Source: Opitutaceae bacterium | Lineage (GTDB): Bacteria; Verrucomicrobiota; Verrucomicrobiia; Opitutales; Opitutaceae | Length of the DNA: 38,356 nt | Direction: 5' to 3' | Assembly (NCBI GenBank): GCA_016793535.1 | Contig: JAEUHA010000393.1 | Span: 1 to 38,356, forward strand | Shown: positions 23,102 to 32,171 of the stretch, piece after piece | How the letters are laid out: every line of letters begins with the position of its first letter | How positions within the stretch are numbered: position 1 is the first letter of the stretch | The notes under the pieces: model-generated | Seen by the model: only the letters and a program-made list of their open reading frames with translations | The model's database searches: none | Told to the model about the DNA's origin: nothing | Position numbers and translations under genes: made by a program

Positions 23102-24469
23102 TCAGCGCGCGGGCTCGAGAATTTCCTCGAGCGCGCGGCCGTCGACCGGACCGAGGTCGAGCCCGAGGAGCCGCGCGATGGTCGGTGCGACGTCGATGTT
23201 GCGCACGCGTTCCACGCGGGTTCCGGGGCGGATGCCGGCGCCGCTGGCCACGAAGAGCCCGTCGAGTTCGTTGTCGGTGTTCGGGTAGCCGTGGGAGCCG
23301 CCGTAGTTGACCGACGGCCCGCTGGCGACCTCACCGGTCACGGCGGAGGAAAAGGAGTAACCGGCTTTCGGATACAGGATCAGTTCGCCCATGCCCTGGT
23401 TTTCGGCCGGGGTCGGCATGCCGAGGGTGTGCGCCTCGGCCGCGTCGATCACGCGTTCGACGCCCGGCGCGCCGGCGAACAGCGTCTTCAGGCGCGGCAG
23501 CAGTTCGGCCTTTCGCGCCGGGTCGAGGATGTACACGAACGCGATGCCGCCCTGCGTCATGGTGTAGGCGTCGCACTGCGTGACCGTCGGTCCGGCGGCC
23601 TTCACCAGCCCGGCCTGCTTGAGCACGACGTTCGGGTAGGCGAACTGCGTGACTTTCTTGAAGCCGTGGTCGGTGGTGATGATGAACGTGGTCCGGGCGC
23701 GCAGGCCGCTCTCGTCGACCGCGCGGACGAGATCTCCGAGCAGGCGGTCCGCGTAGGCGAGCGCGGTGTAGCCGGGGTCGGTTTCCGGTCCGTAACGGTG
23801 GTGGATCCCGTCGGTGTTGAGCGTGTGATACAGGAGCAGGTTCGGCTTGTGCTGCTTGAGCATGTAGATCGCCGCGCGGGTCCAGATGTTGTCCCGCCAG
23901 AGCGTCGTCTTGCGTCCGCCACCGGGCTGCATGGCACGCAGGTCCTCCGCGGTGAGCAGGCCGGCGGCGACCATTTCCTTTTCCACCGGGCCTTCCGGGT
24001 TGGGCACCTCCCCGAAACTCCAGGTGATCGTGCCCGTCCGCGTCACGGCGACCCAGTCGGATTCCGCGGTGGTCAATCCGGCGGCGTGGGCGCGGTCGTA
24101 GATCGTCGGGAAAAACACCAGCCGGCTCTTGTCGACCCAGGGTTCGACCTTCGGCGGTTTGCCGGCGCCCTGGCGCACGAGCAGGCCGTTGAACAGGACG
24201 CCGTGTTTCTGCGGCGTGACGCCCGTCACGAGCGTGGTGTGGGTCGGCCAGGTGATCGACGGATTGGACACGGTCATGGCATCGGCCGAGGCACCGGCGG
24301 CGGCCAGCTGCCGCAGTACCGGCAGCGGCAGCATCGGATCGCGCCAGAGACGGGCCGGGAAACCGTCGATCGTGACGAGGATCACATGGCGATCCTTGTG
24401 TGCCGCGCAGAGCGGCGAGGCGACGAGGCAGGCGACGAGAAGGGGCAGCAGCGCACGCATGACGCTCAT
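23102..24469 (-). CDS. Exported nucleotide pyrophosphatase / phosphodiesterase-like enzyme
   Basis: The protein is 455 residues, alkaline-phosphatase superfamily, NPP (type I phosphodiesterase) branch. A signal peptide (LLPLLVACLVASPLCAA) is followed by HVILVTIDGFPARLW, which gives a metal-binding Asp at about residue 35. ITWPTHTTLVTGVTPQKHG carries the Thr nucleophile (about residue 73), and TDGIHHRYGP, FIITTDHGF and NYGGSHGYPN provide the other metal Asp and His residues. Family members hydrolyse phosphodiester or pyrophosphate bonds of nucleotides or lipids outside the cytoplasm. The substrate is not evident. The start is the ATG pair at 24469/24460; the frame is open upstream into the TPR gene, which is not coding there. 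Confidence 0.92.
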   Translation of the reverse strand: MSVMRALLPLLVACLVASPLCAAHKDRHVILVTIDGFPARLWRDPMLPLPVLRQLAAAGASADAMTVSNPSITWPTHTTLVTGVTPQKHGVLFNGLLVRQGAGKPPKVEPWVDKSRLVFFPTIYDRAHAAGLTTAESDWVAVTRTGTITWSFGEVPNPEGPVEKEMVAAGLLTAEDLRAMQPGGGRKTTLWRDNIWTRAAIYMLKQHKPNLLLYHTLNTDGIHHRYGPETDPGYTALAYADRLLGDLVRAVDESGLRARTTFIITTDHGFKKVTQFAYPNVVLKQAGLVKAAGPTVTQCDAYTMTQGGIAFVYILDPARKAELLPRLKTLFAGAPGVERVIDAAEAHTLGMPTPAENQGMGELILYPKAGYSFSSAVTGEVASGPSVNYGGSHGYPNTDNELDGLFVASGAGIRPGTRVERVRNIDVAPTIARLLGLDLGPVDGRALEEILEPAR

Positions 24470-24515
24470 GATCTCGGGCCAGTTCTTCCGCGAAGCCGAG
24501 CGTAAACCGATTGGC

Positions 24516-27272
24516 TCACCTCGAGAGCAGTTGTGCGATCGTGTGGTGGAGCTGGTTGAGGTCTGCCCGCAGATGGTCCGGCAGGTTGGTGCCCACATCC
24601 TGTAGGACCTGCTGGGCGCCCCGAGCGTCGCCGGTGGCAACCAGTTCTCGCGCGAGAAGGAGTTGGGCCTCCGCCGCGGGCGCGCCCGCCAGACCGCTGA
24701 AATTCGAATCGCCCCGTGCATTCCCGATCCGCGGCATGCCGGCCAGGCGCAGCGGGCCGAGCCGCGCGGCACTGCGGTACTGGGCGATCGCCTCGTCCTT
24801 CCGGCCCGACGCCGCGAGCAGCTTGCCCGCGCGGAGGTGGGCCTCGGCGACCAGCGTGGCGGCGTTGTCCGGCTGGATCACGACCGCTCCCCGGGCCGGC
24901 TTCTGATCCGGCCAGAGCGCCGTGAACATCTGCCGCGATTCAAAGCCGGGCTTCATCCGGCCGGCATAGCCGAGCGCGGTCCGGTACAATGCCAGCGCTT
25001 CCGCGGGACGGGACTGCCGCTCGTGTCCGCGCGCGAGGTGGAACGCCGCCTGGATCGCCAGACCGAAGTCCAGGGCGTCGCGCGGGAGGGGCTTGCCTGT
25101 GACCACGACCGGCTCGTCCAGGCGGAGCCGGGCTTCTTCCAGGGCAAGTGCCGCCCGGTACGCCCGGGCGGCCAGCTCCGGCTTGTTCTCGGCGTCGTGG
25201 CTGACGCCCAGCATCGCCCGCGCGCGGGCGTCGAGCGGGTCCAGCACCCGCGCCCGGTTCAGGTAACCCCGGGCCCCGTCCCAGGCGGTCCGGTCCAGGC
25301 GCCGCCAGGCGAGGCGGAGGAGGGGCGCCGCAGTGGTGTGCAGGAGTTGGCGGGCGACGGCCTGGTGTTCGTCCGCCTGATCGGCGCGGCCGTTCCGCAC
25401 GAGAAACAACCCCAGCTGGTCGTGCGCTTCGATCGACTTGGGATCGAGCTTGAGGGCGCGATCGAAGGCCGCCTGCGCGGCGTCGAGTTTGCCGTCCCAC
25501 TGGTGGAGGTCCGCCTCGATCAGGGCGCCTTCCACGGTGCCACGCGTCACTTTGACGGCGGCCTCCATCGCGGCGCGCGCCTGCCGGCGCAGCTGCACGG
25601 CCTGGGCTTCGAGTTGGGACGCGCGGTTGAGATCAGCCGGGGTCGGCGGATAGGTGGTGGTCGTCGTAACTTCGTAGACTCCGTCGGAACGGTTCTCGGT
25701 GCGGGTCGACGATGTGGTGCGTTCCTGGCGCAGTCCGAAGGCTTCGCCGCTGAGTTGATTGGCGCGCATCGCGCGGAAGCGGCCGTAGAGCCGGAGCGCG
25801 TCCGGCTGGTTGCCCCCGAGTGCGAGCGTTTGCTCGGCGACCTTCTCGGCTTCGGCGTAGCGCCTGAGCGCGGTCAACGTGAGCGCCTTTTGCGCCAGAC
25901 CCGCCACGTGGCGCGGGTTCGCGGCGAGTGCGCGATCCGCCGCCTCGAGAGCGCGCAGGCGCTCCTTGTCCGGAGATTCCTGGAAGCGATACCATTGCAA
26001 CTCACGCCGCGGCTCGACCACTTCGCCGCGGTTGTCGGCTTCGCTGAGAAGAAAGGCCGACAACCGCACCCAGGGGTCGGGATTCTTCGGTGCCGCGCGG
26101 GTCCCTTCCTCGAGCATCCGCAGGCGATCCTGATAGTATTCGTCGTACCGCAGCCGTCGCGGCGCGGCGGCGAGGTGGAGCTGGCGTGCAAGCTCGATCA
26201 GTCGATCGAGCGGCGCGCCTGCGTCCACCGCCCGATCGAATTCCGCTGTCGCCGCCTCGAGGCTCGCGCCGGCTTTGGCTTTCGCACTCTCCGCCTCGAT
26301 TGCCGTCCGCGCAGACTTCGTGGCCGCCGGGTCGAGTTTGCCGGCGATTTCCAAGTCGGCCTGGGCGCGACGACCGTCACCGAGCCGGGCGGCGGCGCGC
26401 GCCCGCCCGAGGTAGCCGGCGGCCAGATCCGTCCGCGCGGTCAACGCGATCGTGAATTCGCGTCGCGCCGTCGCGGGACGGCCCAGCGCAAGCCAGGCTT
26501 CGCCGGCCTTGAGCCGCAGTTCCGGGTCCGCCGGCCGCGCGGCGAGCGCCCGCTCGACGTCGCGCAGCGTGGCGCCGAAATCCTGGCCGGAGAAGGCTTG
26601 CCTGGCGCGCGCCAGATTGGCGGCCGCCAACTCCGGCCGCTTCAGCCAGCGCTCGGCAAACAGCTGCCCAGCCTTGCGCAGGGCCTCGCGCATCGGCGCG
26701 CCCTTCACTCCGGCGGGGTTGCCGTTGCCGCCCAGATCCACGGGCAGACGGAAGTTTTGGTACTCCATGCCGACCCGGTACACGATGAACGATCCATACT
26801 CCGTGGTGTAGTCGTTGCCCCCTTGGGCGACATGGCCCGGGATGCTCACGACCACCGGTTGAGGGCCGCGGTTGCGGCCGCCGCCGAGGGCGTGATCCGG
26901 ATGGATGACGATTCCGCTCATGGCTTCGGCGGCGTAGGTCCACAACAGGGCTTCGCGTCCGCGCAGCCCCAGTCGCGGGGCACGTTCCAGGTCCTTGAGT
27001 GCCGGTTCAAATTGCTCCGCCAGGACGTGTGCCACGCCGCGCGCGAGCACGAAGGTGGCGTCGTCGGGCTTGCGTTCGAGCGCGCGGGAAAAGGCCGCGA
27101 CGGCCTCGGACCAGCGGCCTTCGTTCAGGGCATCCAATCCATCGAGGTAGGGCGTGAAGCCGGGGTTGGTGCCCTGGGCCAGCGTCACGATCGTTCCGGC
27201 GAGCAGCGCCCAACCGGCCAGGCAAATCCGCCAGCCGCGGACTCTGCGCGGCGATGAAGGGGAGGTGCTCAT
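24516..27272 (-). CDS. Large exported TPR-repeat protein
   Basis: The protein is 918 residues with an N-terminal signal or anchor (WRICLAGWALLAGTIVTLAQ). About ten to fifteen tetratricopeptide-like repeats fill the protein (e.g. ALNEGRWSEAVAAFSRALER, AADRALAANPRHVAGLAQKA, FDRALKLDPKSIEAHDQLGL, ALALYRTALGYAGRMKPGF), with Ala- and Arg-rich helical stretches. A Ser/Thr-rich break (TTSSTRTENRSDGVYEVTTT) lies around residues 500-520. Two non-repeat blocks occur: SIPGHVAQGGNDYTTEYGSF and a segment near VVVTGKPLPRD. A scaffold or interaction role in the periplasm is inferred. It starts 92 bp downstream of the 318-aa membrane protein stop on the same strand and ends 46 bp before the phosphodiesterase start. 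Confidence 0.85.
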   Translation of the reverse strand: MSTSPSSPRRVRGWRICLAGWALLAGTIVTLAQGTNPGFTPYLDGLDALNEGRWSEAVAAFSRALERKPDDATFVLARGVAHVLAEQFEPALKDLERAPRLGLRGREALLWTYAAEAMSGIVIHPDHALGGGRNRGPQPVVVSIPGHVAQGGNDYTTEYGSFIVYRVGMEYQNFRLPVDLGGNGNPAGVKGAPMREALRKAGQLFAERWLKRPELAAANLARARQAFSGQDFGATLRDVERALAARPADPELRLKAGEAWLALGRPATARREFTIALTARTDLAAGYLGRARAAARLGDGRRAQADLEIAGKLDPAATKSARTAIEAESAKAKAGASLEAATAEFDRAVDAGAPLDRLIELARQLHLAAAPRRLRYDEYYQDRLRMLEEGTRAAPKNPDPWVRLSAFLLSEADNRGEVVEPRRELQWYRFQESPDKERLRALEAADRALAANPRHVAGLAQKALTLTALRRYAEAEKVAEQTLALGGNQPDALRLYGRFRAMRANQLSGEAFGLRQERTTSSTRTENRSDGVYEVTTTTTYPPTPADLNRASQLEAQAVQLRRQARAAMEAAVKVTRGTVEGALIEADLHQWDGKLDAAQAAFDRALKLDPKSIEAHDQLGLFLVRNGRADQADEHQAVARQLLHTTAAPLLRLAWRRLDRTAWDGARGYLNRARVLDPLDARARAMLGVSHDAENKPELAARAYRAALALEEARLRLDEPVVVTGKPLPRDALDFGLAIQAAFHLARGHERQSRPAEALALYRTALGYAGRMKPGFESRQMFTALWPDQKPARGAVVIQPDNAATLVAEAHLRAGKLLAASGRKDEAIAQYRSAARLGPLRLAGMPRIGNARGDSNFSGLAGAPAAEAQLLLARELVATGDARGAQQVLQDVGTNLPDHLRADLNQLHHTIAQLLSR

Positions 27273-27364
27273 GCGCGAATCGCGTCGACCGAGCTAGGGA
27301 CCGATCCGGATTCAGCGCAAGCGCGCGTCGCGTTGCTTCGCCCGGGTGGCGCCCGCCGCCAGAT

Positions 27365-28321
27365 TCAGGTGGAACGGTTCGCCAGCATCCGGGGGGACAG
27401 GTTGGCCCTCACGTGCTCGAGCAGGCGGGCTTCGAGCCGGTCCAGGAAGCGCTGCAGGCGCACTTCGTGCAGGCCGAGGGATTGGTACAGGGGATCGAGG
27501 AGCGCGTGCAGCAACAGACTCAGGACGGCGACGCCCAGCATAATGACCGCGGTGCCGATCCAGATCTGCGCCTGGGTGGGATGCGTGGGAAAGAGATCGT
27601 AGTACAGGCTGCCGAGCTTCTGGTCCACCTTGGGTCCGAAGTGGATCGGCCCGAGCGAGAACTTCCGCACGGCCTCCTCGCGCACCGACTGCCGGGCGTA
27701 CTGTTCGCCCATCCCGAAGACGCTCAGTGCGGCCCGGCCGAAGAGAAACCAGCCTGCGGCCAGCGTGGCGCCGCCGCTGGCAAGATCGGCGGCGGCGGAA
27801 CGCTCCGCGGCATCGGCCCGCAGCTCGTTTTGCCAGAGTTCGGGCGGGGTGTGCAGCAGCGACTCCCACTCCGGCTGGCCGCGCAGGCCGCTCAACTTCG
27901 GGTGGCGCAGGAATTCCTCGGCCAGGCCTTCGCGGGATGCCTGCCAGCTGCCGTGACCATACGGCAGCTCGAGGACTTCCGTGATGAGCAGCCATTCGAT
28001 CCGCTTCTGCGAACCGGTCTTGAACTTGGCCGGGACCGACTTGAACCACTCGCTCGGCGCCAACCAGCCGAGCCTGCGAATCCACTCCACGGCGCTGCGG
28101 AGGAGGGCGTACGGCAACGCCCACAGGAGATTGAGGGGATTGGTGACGAAATCCTCCTTCACCGACTCGGAGTGAATTCTCCACATGCCGCGCCAGCCAT
28201 GATGCCGCTCACAGAAGTCGCCGATGCGCCCGCGGCGTTCCGCCGTGTAGCGGCGAATCGACTCTTCCATCGCGGCCCAGATCTCGAGGATCTCGGCGGG
28301 GTCTTTGGACGGTACCGTCAC
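27365..28321 (-). CDS. Multi-span membrane protein of unknown function
   Basis: The protein is 318 residues. Hydrophobic segments are seen at about 62-78 (PLNLLWALPYALLRSAV), about 190-210 (GGATLAAGWFLFGRAALSVF) and about 250-275 (IWIGTAVIMLGVAVLSLLLHAL). The N-terminal half has a charged helical part with ERHHGWRGMW, and the C-terminus is Arg/Leu-rich (LQRFLDRLEARLLEHVRA). I do not recognise a named domain or active site. It lies between flotillin and the TPR protein on the same strand; sharing their regulation is possible but not shown. Confidence 0.72.
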   Translation of the reverse strand: MTVPSKDPAEILEIWAAMEESIRRYTAERRGRIGDFCERHHGWRGMWRIHSESVKEDFVTNPLNLLWALPYALLRSAVEWIRRLGWLAPSEWFKSVPAKFKTGSQKRIEWLLITEVLELPYGHGSWQASREGLAEEFLRHPKLSGLRGQPEWESLLHTPPELWQNELRADAAERSAAADLASGGATLAAGWFLFGRAALSVFGMGEQYARQSVREEAVRKFSLGPIHFGPKVDQKLGSLYYDLFPTHPTQAQIWIGTAVIMLGVAVLSLLLHALLDPLYQSLGLHEVRLQRFLDRLEARLLEHVRANLSPRMLANRST

Positions 28322-28400
28322 TCGTCAGAAGGGGAGAGCGTTGGCGACGGAGGCAGGGCTGGTTTCGAACCGATCGACCGCGGGTGGACCGTTGTCGGCC

Positions 28401-29885
28401 TCAACTGTGCTTGGGCGGCTCTGCTTTCGGATCGGCCTTGGGCTCGCCCGCCGGAGTGCCGAGAAACGCTGGCAGGTTCAACCCGACGCTCCGCGCGACT
28501 TCATTGATCGGCAGCACGCCCTTGTAGAGATCCTGCACGAACTGGCCGGCGCCCGCGTTCGTGCCGTTGCCGCCACCCATGACGACGATCTTCTCGAACT
28601 GCAGTCCCTTGATGGCTCCGGCCTGGATCTCCGCGATGCGCACAATGTTCTCCGCGACGAGCAACTGCGTGGCACCGGACGTGCCGTCCGCCACCTGGAG
28701 CAGTTTCTCGAAGCCCTGCGCCTTGGCGTCGAGCAGCGCGCGCGTGCCCTCGGCCTCGGCCGTGAGCTTGGCCTGGATGCCGCTCGCCTCGGCGCCGAGC
28801 TTGGCCTTGATGCCCTGCGCTTCGCCTTCCGCGACCCGCCGGATACCCTCGGCTTCGGCTTCCTTCTGAATGATGTAGGCAGCGGCCTGGCCCTCCTGAA
28901 TGATCTTGGTCTGCGCGGCCTTCGCCTCGGCATCGATACGGATGCGTTCCTTGTCGATCTCCGCCTTCACGATCTGCTCCGCCTGCAGGTGGGCTTTCTC
29001 CATCAGGGCGCGCGCGACTTCGGCCTCCTGTTCGGCCTTGTAGCTCTCCTGCAGGGCGCGCGCCTCGGCCACCTTCTGCGCGGCCTCGGTCCGGCGTTTC
29101 GCCTCGGCCTGTTCCATGGCCAGGTCGGCGTTCGACTTGGCAATCACCACCTGCGCGGTGTTTTCGCCCTTGCGCGCCTCGGCCTGGGCGGTGGCGACGC
29201 GAATCGCCTGCTCGCGCTCGGCCTCCGCCTTGCCGACCGCACCGCGCTGGTTTTCCTGCGCCACGCGAATCTGCGCGTCGTTGATCGCCTTCGCCGCCGC
29301 CTCCTTGCCGAGCGCGTCGATGTAGCCGGAGTGATCCTTGATGTCGCGGATGTTGCCGTTGATCATCCGCAGGCCCACCTTGTGCAGCTCGACCTCGACG
29401 CCCTTGGTGATGAGGGCGATCAGCTTTTCACGGTCGTTGTTGATTTCCTCGATCGTCATCGAGGCAAACACGACGCGCATCTGGCCCATGATGATTTCCG
29501 AGGCGAGCTGCTCGATCTCGGCCATCGTGCGGCCGAGGAGTCGCGTCGCGGCGTTCTGCATCACCTCGGGATCGGTCGAGATGCCGATCGTGAACGACGC
29601 CGGCGTGTCGATGCGGATGTTCTGGCTGGAGAGCGCGCCCTTGAGCTCGATCTCGATGTTGATCGGGGTGAGGTCGAGGTAGCCGTAGCTCTGGAAGAAC
29701 GGGATCACGAACGTGCTTCCGCCGTGGTAGCAGCGCGAGGAGAGCCCGTTCGCGAGCTTGCCATAGACGACGAGGATGCGGTCCGGCGGGCACATCCGGT
29801 AGCGCGAGATCAGCGTGAGGACGACGATCAGCAGGAACAGGACGAGCAGCGAAACGGCGATGATTTGGACGGTCATGGCGGGCAT
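28401..29885 (-). CDS. Flotillin-family SPFH/band-7 membrane-scaffold protein
   Basis: The protein is 494 residues, typical for flotillins. An N-terminal membrane hairpin (about residues 7-28, IIAVSLLVLFLLIVVLTLIS) is followed by the SPFH domain: RILVVYGKLANGLSSRCYHG, NIEIELKGALSSQNIRID and MRVVFASMTIEEINNDREKL. A long coiled flotillin domain (about 220-400) carries repeated Glu/Ala motifs such as KAEAEREQAIRVATAQAEAR and GEAQGIKAKLGAEASGIQAK. The C-terminus has VMGGGNGTNAGAGQFVQDL. Flotillins form membrane microdomain scaffolds and often pair with NfeD-like proteins, as seen here, where the NfeD gene lies 53 bp upstream on the same strand. MPAM or the Met at 29876 may be the true start. Confidence 0.95.
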   Translation of the reverse strand: MPAMTVQIIAVSLLVLFLLIVVLTLISRYRMCPPDRILVVYGKLANGLSSRCYHGGSTFVIPFFQSYGYLDLTPINIEIELKGALSSQNIRIDTPASFTIGISTDPEVMQNAATRLLGRTMAEIEQLASEIIMGQMRVVFASMTIEEINNDREKLIALITKGVEVELHKVGLRMINGNIRDIKDHSGYIDALGKEAAAKAINDAQIRVAQENQRGAVGKAEAEREQAIRVATAQAEARKGENTAQVVIAKSNADLAMEQAEAKRRTEAAQKVAEARALQESYKAEQEAEVARALMEKAHLQAEQIVKAEIDKERIRIDAEAKAAQTKIIQEGQAAAYIIQKEAEAEGIRRVAEGEAQGIKAKLGAEASGIQAKLTAEAEGTRALLDAKAQGFEKLLQVADGTSGATQLLVAENIVRIAEIQAGAIKGLQFEKIVVMGGGNGTNAGAGQFVQDLYKGVLPINEVARSVGLNLPAFLGTPAGEPKADPKAEPPKHS

Positions 29886-29938
29886 GGGAGGGTTGAAGAG
29901 GGACGCTGAAAGACCTTGGGTCGCGCGCCGCGCGCGGG

Positions 29939-30529
29939 TCAGAGCCGCACGACGAGCACCGTGCGACTGTCGATGAGGCTGACGACCGAGACCTTTTCGC
30001 CGCTGGCGATGGGTCGGTCGGAGCCGCTGATCGCGGCGAGTGTCTCCTGCCGGCCGCCGAAATTGACGATTACCTGCCCGCCGGGCGCCTTGTGGGGAGG
30101 CACGGTGACATAGACCGTGCCGACCGCGCCGACCGCCTGCTTGATCTGCACCGTGCCATCGCTCCGCATCGAGAGAATGGCGCGAAACATCGCGACGACG
30201 ATCGCCATGATGGCGCCGCCGGCACCGAAGGCGATCAGCAGCGCGGCGCCGATGGGGAGACCCGCGTCGAGCGCGATGCCACCGGCCCAGCCAAATCCGA
30301 GGAAGAAACCCGTGAGCGGCTTGATCGAAAAAATGCCACCGCCGCCGTGGTCGACGCCGGCGACATCGACAGCGTCGACTGCATCCGTGTGCTCCATCCC
30401 GATGAAACCCAGAATCGCCAGGACGATTGCGATGAGCCCCGCCACCATCCCGATGCCGTAGAAGAGCTGCTTGGCCTGAGTGAGACTCTCCCACCAGCCG
30501 GAAATCTGATCGATGAGCGCGAGGGTCAT
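29939..30529 (-). CDS. NfeD-like membrane protein with C-terminal OB-fold domain
   Basis: The protein is 196 residues with membrane segments at about 22-42 (FYGIGMVAGLIAIVLAILGF), 70-88 (KPLTGFFLGFGWAGGIAL) and 92-117 (PIGAALLIAFGAGGAIMAIV). It has a soluble C-terminal OB-like domain, about residues 125-196 (TVQIKQAVGAVGTVYVTVPP to SVVSLIDSRTVLVVRL). This matches the short NfeD type without the N-terminal protease domain, as in the YuaF protein that accompanies flotillin in Bacillus. Its place immediately upstream of flotillin on the same strand supports this assignment and a joint role at membrane microdomains. Confidence 0.9.
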   Translation of the reverse strand: MTLALIDQISGWWESLTQAKQLFYGIGMVAGLIAIVLAILGFIGMEHTDAVDAVDVAGVDHGGGGIFSIKPLTGFFLGFGWAGGIALDAGLPIGAALLIAFGAGGAIMAIVVAMFRAILSMRSDGTVQIKQAVGAVGTVYVTVPPHKAPGGQVIVNFGGRQETLAAISGSDRPIASGEKVSVVSLIDSRTVLVVRL

Positions 30530-30557
30530 AGGGGTAGGGGACGCCCTTCGCAGATAC

Positions 30558-30570
30558 CGCGGGTTCCGCG
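30558..30570. promoter_or_regulatory. Small dyad ahead of the NfeD-flotillin unit
   Basis: CGCGG-GTT-CCGCG, flanked by TAC and TA, lies 29 bp upstream of the NfeD start codon. It could be an operator or a leader hairpin; no sure promoter boxes are seen near it. Confidence 0.3.
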
Positions 30571-30701
30571 TATTACAATTCTGTTTCCCATCTCATGACT
30601 CACTTGGGTCACCGGCCGGCTCCCTTCGCGGATCGGAACCACGCGGCCGGAATGGCGGCGCCAGCATGGATGCGAGAAGAAAGGGTGCAGCCAGACGCGG
30701 A

Positions 30702-30743
30702 GCGCTGCGCTTCGTCGCAGCCAAGGCGCTGACGAAGCAGCGC
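30702..30743. terminator. Long imperfect hairpin downstream of the ceramidase-like gene
   Basis: GCGCTGCGCTTCGTC (30702-30716) and GACGAAGCAGCGC (30731-30743) pair with a 2-nt bulge around a 14-nt loop. It is the main structure in the 250-bp gap between the ceramidase-like gene stop (30780) and the NfeD start (30529). It may stop transcription of the former or be a dispersed repeat. No T tract follows it on the minus strand. Confidence 0.45.
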
Positions 30744-30779
30744 CTTTCGATTCACGACTCCATCGTGCGGGAGACCGCA

Positions 30780-32069
30780 CTAACGCGAGGAGCGATGCGC
30801 CCGCAACTGCCGCAACGCGGAGGCGATCATGAAGCCGCCGGCTTCGTCGGTCGCGCGGCCCACCACGCTCATCTCGTATCCGCCCAGGGGCTTCTCGCCC
30901 GGCAGGCCGACGTATTGCGCGCCGTCGCCGTTGGAGTAGCCGAGCACCAGCGTGTGGGGAAACGGCGAATCCTTCTGGATGGCCTGCGAGAGTCCGATCA
31001 GCGGTTCACCGGGCAGCGCGACGAGCGCGAGGTCGCCCATCGTCATGACTTGGATCTCGGCGTCGAGGGTGGGGCGCTGGAGATGGTCGGCCGCCTCCTT
31101 GATCAAGGGCAGGCCGATGATGGCCTGCGAAACGGCCAGTGGCGCCGGCGGCAGCGGGTGGGCCTGGGCCGCTGCCTGCGTGGCGCGAGCCGCGATGAAG
31201 GCGCCCATCTCCCGGGCCGATTCGAGTCCGCGCCGGGCCGGGACGATGTCTCCGCCGCAGCCTTGCACGAAGAGCACTTCGCCGCCCAGCGCCGCCTTGA
31301 GGCTGCGGCACGCCGCGCCCGGCCAGTCGGCGGAGATGCCCTTGTTGGTCGGATAAACCGACACCGCGTGGCAGGCGAGATGCAGCAGGGTCACCACCGG
31401 CTGGCCGGTCGCGCCGCGAAAACAGAGCACGGTGGCGGTGGCGTCCACGGGTCCAAAGCGCAGTCCGCCGGGCAGGGTCGTGGGATCCGCGGGTTGCGCC
31501 ATGCTTTGCACGGTGCCGTCCGGCCGCAGGGGCCGCCGATTGAAAAGCCACTCGGCGACCGAGGCGCGGCCGATGGCAAGCGTCACGGGTTGCCGCGCGG
31601 CATCCGCCTGCCGGGCCGCCTGCGCGCAGTGTCCCGGCAGGTCGCGCGCCCATTTTTCCAGATGCTCGTCGGTGTATTTTCGTTTGGCGGGAATCCCGAT
31701 CCAGCGGTAGCCGGCGGAGAGGGGACCGGAGTGGGTGTGGGAGGCGTTGACGAGAATGTGGCCGGGCGGGATGCCGGTGGCGCCGGCGATGGCGGCGCGA
31801 ATCGCGGCCACGTCGGACTCGTTGGTCTCGGTGATGTCGAGGGTCACGAGCGCAATGCGCTTGTCGGCCGAGGCCAGGACCAGGACGCGGGCGTGCAGCG
31901 GATCGATGACGTGGCCGTAGGGTCCGGTACCGGCCCAATTGTGGGCGGCGACGGAAGGAGTGATATCGACGACGGCCGCGCCGGCGCTGAACGCCGGTGG
32001 CGTGGCCGCGGGCAGCGGGGGCAGCACGGGAGCCGCGAGGAGGGCGCCGAGGAGGAGAAACGCACGCAT
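30780..32069 (-). CDS. Exported neutral/alkaline ceramidase-like hydrolase
   Basis: The protein is 429 residues. A signal peptide (AFLLLGALLAAPVLPPLPAA) gives the start at ATG 32069. The N-terminal domain has VVDITPSVAA and GHVIDPLHARVLVL, and NASHTHSGP (about residues 108-116) gives zinc-binding histidines, as in the neutral-ceramidase family. HLACHAVSVYP and FVQGCGGDIVPARRG continue the pattern. Enzymes of this family cleave N-acyl bonds of ceramides, but many bacterial homologues have no tested substrate. At 429 residues it is shorter than the 650-700-residue ceramidases and appears to lack their C-terminal Ig-like domain. It is divergent from a phosphodiesterase-like gene. Confidence 0.85.
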   Translation of the reverse strand: MRAFLLLGALLAAPVLPPLPAATPPAFSAGAAVVDITPSVAAHNWAGTGPYGHVIDPLHARVLVLASADKRIALVTLDITETNESDVAAIRAAIAGATGIPPGHILVNASHTHSGPLSAGYRWIGIPAKRKYTDEHLEKWARDLPGHCAQAARQADAARQPVTLAIGRASVAEWLFNRRPLRPDGTVQSMAQPADPTTLPGGLRFGPVDATATVLCFRGATGQPVVTLLHLACHAVSVYPTNKGISADWPGAACRSLKAALGGEVLFVQGCGGDIVPARRGLESAREMGAFIAARATQAAAQAHPLPPAPLAVSQAIIGLPLIKEAADHLQRPTLDAEIQVMTMGDLALVALPGEPLIGLSQAIQKDSPFPHTLVLGYSNGDGAQYVGLPGEKPLGGYEMSVVGRATDEAGGFMIASALRQLRAHRSSR

Positions 32070-32171
32070 GGTAGGGCCGCGAAGGGCGAACGCGAAGACG
32101 GTGGCGGGCGCGGGCCGTGGCGGTCGAGGATCTTTGTTGGCGTCGCGCGGCCGGGAGTTTGCACTGCGGCC

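Noticed and set aside
24663-27257. 864-codon open frame on the plus strand
   Set aside because: It is antisense to the TPR protein; the GC-rich third positions of the real gene leave the opposite frame open.
28401-30494. 697-codon version of the flotillin gene
   Set aside because: The extra N-terminal 203 codons run through the NfeD gene in another frame and give Arg/His-rich sequence; the flotillin signature with its membrane hairpin begins at 29885.
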